From: Gammaproteobacteria bacterium
Lineage (GTDB): Bacteria; Pseudomonadota; Gammaproteobacteria; Steroidobacterales; Steroidobacteraceae
Direction of reading: 5' to 3'
Length of the DNA stretch: 12,614 nucleotides
Assembly: GCA_030040235.1 (NCBI GenBank)
Contig: JASHUC010000273.1
Location: 1 to 12,614, forward strand
The notes below the pieces were generated by a model. That model was not told the origin of the DNA. It did not search any database and saw nothing but the letters and a program-made list of their open reading frames with translations. Made by a program: the position numbers and the translations under genes. Shown here one piece after another: positions 7,353 through 12,614 of this stretch (its first letter is position 1; the number at the start of each line of letters is the position of its first letter).

Positions 7353-8126
7353 TCAGCTCTTCAGTCCCTTGCTCAGGAGATAGAGCTTCAAGTATTTCTG
7401 GCGCACGTAATGAGTTTCGATGATCGCGAAGGTGAGACCGCGCCAGCCGTCGAGAAACCCGAGCCGCAGGAAGTAGCCGCGCAGGAAGCGCCAGGTGGAG
7501 TTGAGGACGACGGGCGCGAGGCTGCCGCGCCGCCCGGCGGCGAGCATCGATTCGGCCATGAGCTGGGCGTAGCGTTGCATGCGCTGCTCGTGGTCGGAGA
7601 GGCTGCGGTAGGAGTAATGCAGCAGATGTCCTCGCAATCGCCCGACCCTGCCCTTGACGCGCGTGTTCTCGTGAATCTCGCGGCCCACCCAGCCGCCCTG
7701 GCGGCGGTCGAATAGCCGCACCAGCCGGTCCGGATAGGCATTGCCGTGGCGCAGAAACCTCCCGAAGTAGTCCGTGATGCGCGGCACCGACCAGCCGGCA
7801 TGGCCGGGGAACCCGCCGGCACGCAGCCGCTCGATCTGCGCTCGCAGCTCATCGCTCACCCGCTCGTCGGCATCCAGACACAGCACCCAGTCGTTGTGGG
7901 CGCTCGCCACGGCGAATTCCTTCTGCGAGCGGTACCCGGGCCAATCCCGCTCGATGATGCGCGCCCCGAGCGCCGCGGCGAGCTCGCGCGTTCGATCGCT
8001 CGAGTGGGAATCGACCACGACGATCTCGTCGCAGAAGGCGACGGAGCGCACGCACGCCTCGATGCGATCGGCCTCGTTGTACGTGATGATGCAGGCCGAA
8101 AGCCGGGCGGGGTTGCCGGAGTTCAC
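7353..8126 (-). CDS. Family 2 glycosyltransferase, WaaE/KdtX-like
   Basis: Inverting GT-A enzyme expected at the inner face of the cytoplasmic membrane, adding a sugar to LPS core or a related glycan. In the 257-residue form, SACIITYNEADRIEAC (10-25) is the nucleotide-binding start, VVDSHSSDRT has D39, and LDADE (84-88) is the DXD metal site. The C-terminal half (HYSYRSLSD, then RGYFLRLGFLDGWRG and YLKLYLL) follows the WaaE/KdtX group, which adds glucose to the inner core in some species; the actual sugar here is unknown. The start is uncertain. GTG 8126 has GAGGA at 11 nt, while GTG 8144 (6 codons longer) has AAGGAG almost touching it. A much longer open frame extends to 9422 but only as a shadow of the divergent gene. 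It ends 19 nt from the TraB-family stop, convergently. Confidence 0.85.
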   Translation of the reverse strand: MNSGNPARLSACIITYNEADRIEACVRSVAFCDEIVVVDSHSSDRTRELAAALGARIIERDWPGYRSQKEFAVASAHNDWVLCLDADERVSDELRAQIERLRAGGFPGHAGWSVPRITDYFGRFLRHGNAYPDRLVRLFDRRQGGWVGREIHENTRVKGRVGRLRGHLLHYSYRSLSDHEQRMQRYAQLMAESMLAAGRRGSLAPVVLNSTWRFLRGYFLRLGFLDGWRGLTFAIIETHYVRQKYLKLYLLSKGLKS

Positions 8127-8162
8127 GGGCGCTCGAGTCCTCACTCTCCTTACTGATGCGGC

Positions 8163-8170
8163 ACTATACT
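8163..8170. promoter_or_regulatory. Overlapping divergent -10 boxes between the two glycosyltransferase genes
   Basis: ACTATACT contains TATACT on the plus strand (8165-8170) and TATAGT on the minus strand (8168-8163). Both are good -10 boxes, with implied starts near 8177 (plus) and 8156 (minus). They would serve the GT4 gene at 8196 and the GT2 gene at 8126/8144. No clear -35 was found for either direction, so activator dependence is possible. The two promoters could not be occupied by polymerase at the same time. Confidence 0.42.
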
Positions 8171-8171
8171 T

Positions 8172-8193
8172 CGTGCCGAAGACGTGCCGAAGA
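8172..8193 (+). repeat. Perfect 11-bp tandem duplication in the GT4 leader
   Basis: CGTGCCGAAGA occurs twice head to tail (8172-8182, 8183-8193), directly between the -10 box and the ATG at 8196. The 11-bp period is about one DNA helical turn. The unit ends GAAGA, so the copy next to the ATG supplies the only weak ribosome-binding sequence. A slipped-strand change in copy number would alter leader length and spacing but not the reading frame from the ATG. Confidence 0.7.
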
Positions 8194-8195
8194 TA

Positions 8196-9290
8196 ATGAG
8201 CTCCGTACTGTTCTTCGACCCGAACTGCCAGTCGCCCTACAGCAGGCGAACGCTCGAGGACGCGGCGCTCGGCGGCACCGAAGCCTCGGTGAGCCGGATT
8301 GCGGAGGCGCTGGATGCGATCGTCATGCAGCACAACCGCACCGCTGCGGACGGACGGTACCTGCCGCCCGGCGCCGTCGGCGGTATCGAGCACCTGATCA
8401 TCCTGCGCGACCCGCGCACGGTGGCGGGAATCTGCCGCAGCTTCCCCAAGGCGCGCCCGTACCTGTGGATGCACGATCTGGTGCGCCCCGGCTCCAAGCG
8501 CGGCCGGCGGCTCGCGGCGGCAGCACAGACGCTCGCCGAGCTCCATGTGACGCTGGTGTGCGTGTCGGACTTCCAGCGCCGGCAGGCCGAAGCCGTGCTG
8601 AGCCGTGCGGGCGTCGCCCCTCGGGTGCCGGTGGTGACCATCTACAATCCGGTCGACGATGCGCTCGTGCCGAGCGGCTCGGCCTTCGACGCCGCCAAGC
8701 TCGTCTTCTTCTCCTCGCCGAACAAGGGCCTCGCCCTGACGCTCGATGCCTTTCAGGTCGCGCGCCGTGCGATGCCGGAGCTGTACCTGCGTATCGGCAG
8801 TCCCGGCTACAAGAGCCTGCGCCGCGCGGGCATGGAAAGCGTCGAAGGCCACATCGCGGGCGTACAGTGGCTCGGTGCGCTGCCGCACGCGCGGATTCTC
8901 GAGGAGGTGCGTACCGCCCTGTGCGTGTTCTACCCCAATTTCGTGCTGCCCGAGACTTTTGGCCTCGTGCTTGCCGAGGCCAAGGCGGTCGGAACGCCTG
9001 TACTGACGCACGATTGCGGGGCAGCCGCGGAGGTGCTGGCCGATCCCCGCCAGACCCTCCCGATCACGGCCGGCGTGCGGCGCTACGAAAGAGCCGCGCA
9101 GCTCCTGCCGAACCGCCTGCGCCCGCTCATCGCACCCTGGGCCGGCAGACTCGGGGTGTTCGATCCGTACCTGGAGCGGCTGCGCTCGTGGCGCAACGGC
9201 GCCCGGCCGCACACCGAGCCCGATGCGCGCTTTCGCCTGAGCAAAGTCGCGGAGCGTTGGCGCGCGCTGCTCGCGGGGAGCCTCGCATGA
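8196..9290 (+). CDS. Family 4 (GT-B) glycosyltransferase
   Basis: Retaining GT-B enzyme of the Glycos_transf_1 type, 364 residues, probably acting on a surface polysaccharide or LPS acceptor in the cytoplasm. The N-terminal domain carries the donor-independent glycine segment ALGGTEASVSRIAEAL. The linker has VCVSDFQRRQ and IYNPVDD. The C-terminal domain has NKGLALTLDAF, LRIGSPGY, and the signature EX7E motif PETFGLVLAEAKAVGTPVL with E253 and E261, which bind the nucleotide sugar. Start: ATG 8196 rather than the in-frame GTG at 8184, which lies inside the tandem duplication. The ribosome-binding site is weak (GAAGA). Divergent from the GT2 gene, with a shared 69-nt control region, so the two probably belong to one glycan pathway. 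Sugar and acceptor are not deducible. Confidence 0.88.
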   Translation: MSSVLFFDPNCQSPYSRRTLEDAALGGTEASVSRIAEALDAIVMQHNRTAADGRYLPPGAVGGIEHLIILRDPRTVAGICRSFPKARPYLWMHDLVRPGSKRGRRLAAAAQTLAELHVTLVCVSDFQRRQAEAVLSRAGVAPRVPVVTIYNPVDDALVPSGSAFDAAKLVFFSSPNKGLALTLDAFQVARRAMPELYLRIGSPGYKSLRRAGMESVEGHIAGVQWLGALPHARILEEVRTALCVFYPNFVLPETFGLVLAEAKAVGTPVLTHDCGAAAEVLADPRQTLPITAGVRRYERAAQLLPNRLRPLIAPWAGRLGVFDPYLERLRSWRNGARPHTEPDARFRLSKVAERWRALLAGSLA

Positions 9291-9322
9291 GCTGCCGCTT
9301 GCGGTACCGCCGCTCCGGCAGC
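9291..9322. terminator. Nested hairpin between convergent genes
   Basis: It begins on the base after the GT4 stop codon. GCTGCCG (9291-9297) pairs with CGGCAGC (9316-9322), and the loop contains the perfect 10-bp palindrome GCGGTACCGC (9301-9310). Its place between two converging genes, with the 71-aa gene stop at 9328, suits a bidirectional transcript end. No T-run follows on either strand, so a Rho-dependent pause or RNA-stabilising structure is as likely as an intrinsic terminator. Confidence 0.35.
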
Positions 9323-9327
9323 GCCCC

Positions 9328-9543
9328 TCACACCGTGCCTCGATCGGTGCGCCGGCGCGAGGGTGGCGCACCGCGATGGCGGGCACGCGCCGCGTGCCCA
9401 TCGAGCGCCGTGATCGCCGCAAGCAGTGCCTGAATTACCTCGACGTGCTGTAGCGGCGTCGCGGCAGGCAGCTCGGCGCCGCTTACCGGATCGAAGCCTT
9501 GCACCAGCGTCCGCAGGATCTGCCGTGCATCGAGCGGTTCCAT
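9328..9543 (-). CDS. Small 71-residue protein of a conserved uncharacterised type
   Basis: Function unknown. I read this as a real gene for two reasons. Its ATG at 9543 has a near-perfect Shine-Dalgarno (GGAGGAGG, 7 nt away). Its first 48 residues also show the pattern of a small family I recognise from proteobacteria but cannot name: an ARQILRTLVQGFDP helix, a turn of the form DPxSGxxLP (18-26), then LQHVEVIQALLAAITAL (31-47). The pattern recalls A-x-x-I-L-x-x-L-x-x-G-x-[DN]-P-x-[ST]-G followed by P-E-V-I-R-A-L. No signal peptide, membrane segment or cysteines. The tail (49-71) is Arg-rich and low in complexity. Divergent from the CPBP gene over a 120-nt gap in which I saw no clear promoter for either direction. 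Convergent with the GT4 gene. Confidence 0.72.
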   Translation of the reverse strand: MEPLDARQILRTLVQGFDPVSGAELPAATPLQHVEVIQALLAAITALDGHAARARHRGAPPSRRRTDRGTV

Positions 9544-9663
9544 CGCAGCGCCTCCTCCGCGGGGTCCACCGGCGCGATTGTTCACCGGGGAGCTCCGGCA
9601 GGACAGTGGGAAATCTGGTGCAATAACGCAGTTTGTGCCCGCGACAGGGAATTCACCGCCACG

Positions 9664-10557
9664 ATGCGTACCCTCGGCTGGTTCATCGGACTCATCGTCA
9701 TCGCCCTGGCGGCGATGGCGGCGTTCACCTACCCGCTGTGGCTGTGGCTCAACCCGCACTTCGGCTTTCCGTTCCATCGCATCGCCGATCGCATCGGCAT
9801 GGTCGCTCTTGCGGTCGGCTTCGTGCTCATCGCGCGGCGCTTGAAGCTTGCCGACCGGGCGAGTCTCGGGTATGGCGCCCCACGCGCGGTGTTCCTGCGC
9901 GAGGTCGGGATCGGATTTGCGATCGGAGCGCCCATGATGGGGCTGGTGGTGGCGATGATGGTCGCTCTCAACCTGCGCGAGTGGAAGGCAGGCGTGCCGC
10001 TCGATGCGGCGAGCTTCGCAGCGATCGCCGGCGTCGGGCTCACGCGCGGCTTCGCCGTCGCGCTCATCGAGGAAACCTTCCTGCGAGGCGCGATGTATAC
10101 CGGCATCGCGCGCGAGGCCGGAGCGCGCCTCGCCATCCTGGTGACGGCGCTGTTGTACGCTGCGACCCATTTCGTCGGTCAGTACCACATCCCGGCGAGC
10201 GAGATCTCGTGGGGCAGCGGACTTTCGCTGCTCGCCGGCGCGCTGCGCGAGTTCGCCCATCCGCTGGCGATCGGCGACGCCTACTTGAGCCTCCTCGCCG
10301 TGGGCGTCGCCCTCGGGATGGTGCGCGCGCTCACCGGCCACATCGGCGCCTGCCTCGGACTGCACGCCTCGTGGGTGTGGGTGATCACCTTCGTGCGCGA
10401 GACGTCGATTGCGAACCGAACGAATCCGCTCTCGTTCCTGCTCAGCGGGTTCGACGGCGTCGTCGGCTGGCTCGTGCTCGCGTGGACGATCGTGCTCGGG
10501 TTTGCGCTGTTTCGCTTCTACTCGCGAAGGGCTCTCATTCCACATCCCGCCGGATGA
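9664..10557 (+). CDS. CPBP-family intramembrane metalloprotease (CAAX-protease/Abi-like)
   Basis: Polytopic inner-membrane protein of 297 residues with roughly eight hydrophobic segments (about 5-27, 44-58, 80-103, 120-136, 155-173, 204-222, 228-246, 263-285). The three CPBP catalytic motifs are in order: EETFLRG (EExxxR: E136, E137, R141), YAATH (H169; Tyr in place of the usual Phe of FxxxH), and GLHASW with H234. Members are glutamate intramembrane proteases; eukaryotic Rce1 trims prenylated CAAX proteins, while bacterial substrates are mostly unknown and some are bacteriocin self-immunity proteins. No bacteriocin-like gene is visible nearby. The ATG 9664 start puts the first membrane segment at residue 5; the Shine-Dalgarno is poor (AGGGA, 13 nt). 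The 3' end overlaps the convergent LON-domain gene by 23 nt. Confidence 0.88.
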   Translation: MRTLGWFIGLIVIALAAMAAFTYPLWLWLNPHFGFPFHRIADRIGMVALAVGFVLIARRLKLADRASLGYGAPRAVFLREVGIGFAIGAPMMGLVVAMMVALNLREWKAGVPLDAASFAAIAGVGLTRGFAVALIEETFLRGAMYTGIAREAGARLAILVTALLYAATHFVGQYHIPASEISWGSGLSLLAGALREFAHPLAIGDAYLSLLAVGVALGMVRALTGHIGACLGLHASWVWVITFVRETSIANRTNPLSFLLSGFDGVVGWLVLAWTIVLGFALFRFYSRRALIPHPAG

Positions 10558-11158
10558 GCGGATTGAGCATCGCGAGCCGCTCGAGCGGATCGTCGAGCTC
10601 GAGCCACTCCTGCTTTTCCGTGAGACTCACAGGAAGAATCTCCGCGAGGCGGTAGCCGACCCAGGCCGCATCGTCCACCCGCTTCTCGACCGCCTCGTAC
10701 AGCTCACCGAGCTCGGGAAGAATCTTGCGCATGAGCCGCCCGAGGTGCTGGTACTCGGCAGGCAGCTCCACCGCCGGCTCATCGGGCAGCCAGACCACCT
10801 CGCCCATGTTGAGTCCGTCCGGGTGCTGCCAGCGGCGCAGCAGCCTGAACTTGCGGCCGCCGAGACAGTAGATGCCGAGCAGGCCATCCGGCATGGGGTA
10901 GAAATCGACGATCCGCGCGCTCGTGCCGACCGGTGCGGTCGCCGCGACCGCTCCACCGGCTTCCGTGCCGGTGACGATCAGCACGGCACCGAATGCCGAG
11001 TCCTCGCGCATACAGCTGCGGACCATATCGAGATAGCGCGGCTCGAAGATGCGCAGCGGCAGCGGACCGCCGGGATAAAGCACCGTGGCGAGCGGAAATA
11101 GGGCGATCTCGGCGGTTTCCGCCGCGGGGGGTGCCGGCCGGTCAGGGATTTCCGGCAA
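10535..11158 (-). CDS. Stand-alone LON substrate-binding-domain protein (TTG start)
   Basis: 207-residue cytoplasmic protein made only of the N-terminal (PUA-like) domain of Lon proteases. The signature ALFPLATVLYPGGPLPLRIFE with PRYLDM begins near residue 19, and LGIYCLGGRKFRLLRR is the second strand block. The AAA+ ATPase and Ser-Lys protease domains of Lon are absent, so it should not be called a protease; a peptide- or RNA-binding role is possible but unproven. Start: TTG at 11158 is the only usable start before the domain, because a stop lies shortly upstream in frame. It has GGAG 7 nt ahead, inside the mpl coding sequence. It overlaps the mpl end by 17 nt, which suggests translational coupling. 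Its 3' end overlaps the CPBP gene convergently. Confidence 0.85.
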   Translation of the reverse strand: MPEIPDRPAPPAAETAEIALFPLATVLYPGGPLPLRIFEPRYLDMVRSCMREDSAFGAVLIVTGTEAGGAVAATAPVGTSARIVDFYPMPDGLLGIYCLGGRKFRLLRRWQHPDGLNMGEVVWLPDEPAVELPAEYQHLGRLMRKILPELGELYEAVEKRVDDAAWVGYRLAEILPVSLTEKQEWLELDDPLERLAMLNPLIRRDVE

Positions 11159-12530
11159 AACGCTGCTCCAGTGCCGCGATCAGCTTGCCGTGCAAGCCGC
11201 CGAAGCCGCCGTTGCTCATGATCAGCACGTTGTCCCCGGGACGCAAGGACTTTGCGAGACTCTCCGCAAGCGGACCGATCTCGGAGGCCGAGCGGCCGCG
11301 GGGGCCGAGCGCGCTCGCGACCTCCCCGATGTCCCAGCCCAGGTCCGGGGGCGCGTACAGCCAGACCTCATCGGCGTCCGCGAGCGCCGGGGCGAGTGCC
11401 GTGCGGTGCACGCCCATGCGCATGGTGTTCGAGCGCGGCTCGAGCACGGCGACGATGCGGGCGGAGCCCACCCGCTGGCGAAGGCCATCGAGCGTGCTCG
11501 CAATGGCCGTCGGATGATGCGCGAAATCGTCATACACGCGGATCCCCTGCACCGCGGCGCGCAGTTGCATGCGACGCGCGACGCCGCCGAAGCGCCCGAG
11601 CGCCTCGATCGCCCGTGCAACGGGCACTCCGGCGTGATGCGCGGCGGCGATCGCCGCCAGGGCGTTCTGCGCATTGTGCGCACCGATCAACGGCCACTCG
11701 ACCGTGCCGCGCGGCTGCCCCGCCTCGAGCACCTCGAAGCGCGAGAAATCCGCGGCGCCGCGCGCGGGCCGCGCGCTCCATCGGGCACCCTCGGCGCCGG
11801 CGAGGGCAAAACCCTCGAGCGCCGTCCAGCAGCCCATGGCGAGCGTCTCGCGCAGGCGCGCGTCGGAGGCGTTCCAGACGATCAGGCCCGAGCCTGGCAC
11901 GGTGCGCACGAGGTGATGGAACTGCCTCTGGATGGCCTCCACGTCCGCATAGATGTCGGCGTGGTCGAACTCGAGGTTGTTCAGCACGGCCGTGCGCGGG
12001 CGGTAATGCACGAACTTCGCCCGCTTGTCGAAGAATGCCGTGTCGTACTCGTCGGCCTCGATGACGAAGAACTTCGAGCTGCCGAGGCGCGCGCTCGTCG
12101 AGAAGTTCTGCGGCACCCCGCCGATCAGGAAGCCCGGCGCGAGCCCGGCGTCCTCGAGCATCCACGCAAGGAGCGAAGCGCCCGTCGTCTTGCCGTGCGT
12201 GCCCGCGACGGCGAGCACCCAGCGACCCGCAAGCACCTCCCGCGACAGCCACTCGGGCCCCGAGGCATAGGGGAGGCCGCGGTCGAGAAGCGCCTCGATC
12301 ACCGGCATGCCGCGCGTCATGACATTGCCGACCACGACGATGTCGGGGGCGGGCTCGAGCTGCTCGGGCCCGAAGCCCTCGATCAGCTCGACGCCGAGTG
12401 CGCGCAGCTGATCGCTCATCGGCGGATAGACGTTGCGGTCCGAGCCCGTGACCCGATGACCCGCCGCCTGGGCGAGCGCGGCGATGCCGCCCATGAAGGT
12501 GCCGCAGGCGCCGAGGATGTGAACGTGCAT
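11142..12530 (-). CDS. mpl: UDP-N-acetylmuramate:L-alanyl-gamma-D-glutamyl-meso-diaminopimelate ligase
   Basis: Murein-recycling ligase: joins recovered tripeptide to UDP-MurNAc using ATP, feeding it straight back into peptidoglycan synthesis in the cytoplasm. The 462 residues are close to E. coli Mpl (457). Seen in order: MHVHILGACGTFMGG (UDP-binding N-terminal domain), the P-loop GTHGKTT (110-116), IEADEYDTAFFDKRAKF (158 onward, E158/D160), LNNLEFDHADIY (183-194), GAHNAQN (283-289) and DDFAHHPTA (334-342) in the C-terminal domain. The EADEYDTAFFD block is typical of Mpl rather than MurC. ATG 12530 matches the family start; GGAAAG at about 7 nt is a moderate ribosome-binding site. The LON-domain gene is coupled downstream. 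Presence of Mpl implies a meso-DAP cell wall with recycling. Confidence 0.97.
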   Translation of the reverse strand: MHVHILGACGTFMGGIAALAQAAGHRVTGSDRNVYPPMSDQLRALGVELIEGFGPEQLEPAPDIVVVGNVMTRGMPVIEALLDRGLPYASGPEWLSREVLAGRWVLAVAGTHGKTTGASLLAWMLEDAGLAPGFLIGGVPQNFSTSARLGSSKFFVIEADEYDTAFFDKRAKFVHYRPRTAVLNNLEFDHADIYADVEAIQRQFHHLVRTVPGSGLIVWNASDARLRETLAMGCWTALEGFALAGAEGARWSARPARGAADFSRFEVLEAGQPRGTVEWPLIGAHNAQNALAAIAAAHHAGVPVARAIEALGRFGGVARRMQLRAAVQGIRVYDDFAHHPTAIASTLDGLRQRVGSARIVAVLEPRSNTMRMGVHRTALAPALADADEVWLYAPPDLGWDIGEVASALGPRGRSASEIGPLAESLAKSLRPGDNVLIMSNGGFGGLHGKLIAALEQRFAGNP

Positions 12531-12578
12531 GCGCAGCTTTCCGGATTGGGTGAAGGAGATTGGGTGCAGATCCGCGCT

Positions 12579-12614
12579 TCAGCGGGCGAGCGGGATGATC
12601 GCCACCGCGACGAG
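12579..12614 (-). CDS. Ambiguous fragment at the right edge (possible gene 3' end upstream of mpl)
   Basis: Minus strand: eleven codons, LVAVAIIPLAR, ending in TGA at 12581-12579, 48 nt before mpl. The residues are hydrophobic and too few to identify. The plus strand offers a rival reading: AAGGAG at 12553-12558 is 5 nt before a GTG at 12564 that stays open to the window end (VQIRASAGERDDRHRDE), which would make the neighbour divergent from mpl instead. Either could be chance. Confidence 0.25.
   Translation of the reverse strand, partial: LVAVAIIPLAR

Noticed and set aside
7329..7357. GCTGAT/ATCAGC pairing across the two convergent stop codons as a terminator
   Set aside because: Only six base pairs with a 17-nt loop and no U-tract; both arms come from stop-codon context.
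8127..9422. Very long N-terminal extension of the GT2 gene (open back to 9422)
   Set aside because: The extension lies wholly opposite the GT4 gene, has no domain, and the GT2 domain begins only after 8126.
9544..10545. Long upstream extension of the 71-aa gene opposite the CPBP protease
   Set aside because: Charged low-complexity shadow translation. A strong ribosome site marks the true ATG at 9543.
9664..10557. CPBP protease as part of a bacteriocin-immunity system
   Set aside because: No double-glycine leader peptide, ABC peptide transporter or other bacteriocin gene is visible in the window; the family also has housekeeping members.
10535..11158. Calling the LON-domain gene a truncated pseudogene of lon
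   Set aside because: The frame is intact, has family-like length (about 200 residues), a clean stop and coupling to mpl; stand-alone LON-domain proteins are a known class.
1..12614. Many CTCGAG/CTCGA occurrences as a possible repeated signal
   Set aside because: They fall in coding frames as Leu-Glu/Asp codon pairs (CTC GAG, CTC GAT), explained by codon preference in a GC-rich genome.
1..12614. Mobile element, defence island, CRISPR or tRNA genes
   Set aside because: No transposase, integrase, direct-repeat spacer array, tRNA-like cloverleaf or composition shift was found on reading through the window; the genes are housekeeping or core-type.

Overview
This window looks like a compact, vertically inherited piece of a GC-rich proteobacterial chromosome, most likely gammaproteobacterial. 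That guess rests on a Mpl-type murein-recycling ligase, a CpdA-type cAMP phosphodiesterase, a PykA-type pyruvate kinase and a WaaE/KdtX-like glycosyltransferase. The genus cannot be read from the sequence. I saw no tRNA, rRNA, CRISPR array, insertion sequence, integrase or att-like repeat, and no gene-free stretch longer than about 175 bases.

Region 1 (1-4803, minus strand) is a central-carbon operon transcribed in the order tkt, gap, pgk, pyk. The gaps between genes are 28, 8 and 53 nt. Together they cover the non-oxidative pentose phosphate/Calvin-type transketolase step and lower glycolysis from glyceraldehyde-3-phosphate to pyruvate. pyk runs off the left edge. A class I SAM-dependent O-methyltransferase (4892-5554) lies 88 nt upstream on the same strand.

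Region 2 (5555-7333) starts with a 175-nt divergent intergenic region that holds short repeats and promoter-like elements. It is followed on the plus strand by cpdA and a secreted TraB/GumN-family protein, whose reading frames overlap by 55 nt.

Region 3 (7353-9290) has two divergent glycosyltransferases (GT2, WaaE/KdtX-like, minus; GT4, plus). Their shared control region carries overlapping back-to-back -10 elements and an 11-bp tandem duplication. They probably act in surface polysaccharide or LPS assembly.

Region 4 (9328-12530) has a 71-aa conserved-type small protein, a divergent CPBP-family membrane protease, a stand-alone LON substrate-binding-domain protein with a TTG start, and mpl. 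The last three are packed by overlaps: a 23-nt convergent stop overlap and a 17-nt coupling overlap. The right edge holds only an ambiguous gene fragment.

I found no convincing new multi-gene system. The items most worth a second look are regulatory or architectural: the repeated 9-mer around the methyltransferase/cpdA promoter region, the symmetric divergent -10 with the 11-bp duplication, a possible five-codon minicistron overlapping the tkt start, the cpdA/TraB overlap, a Gly-to-Glu change in the first GX2H motif of the TraB protein, and the uncharacterised 71-aa protein.
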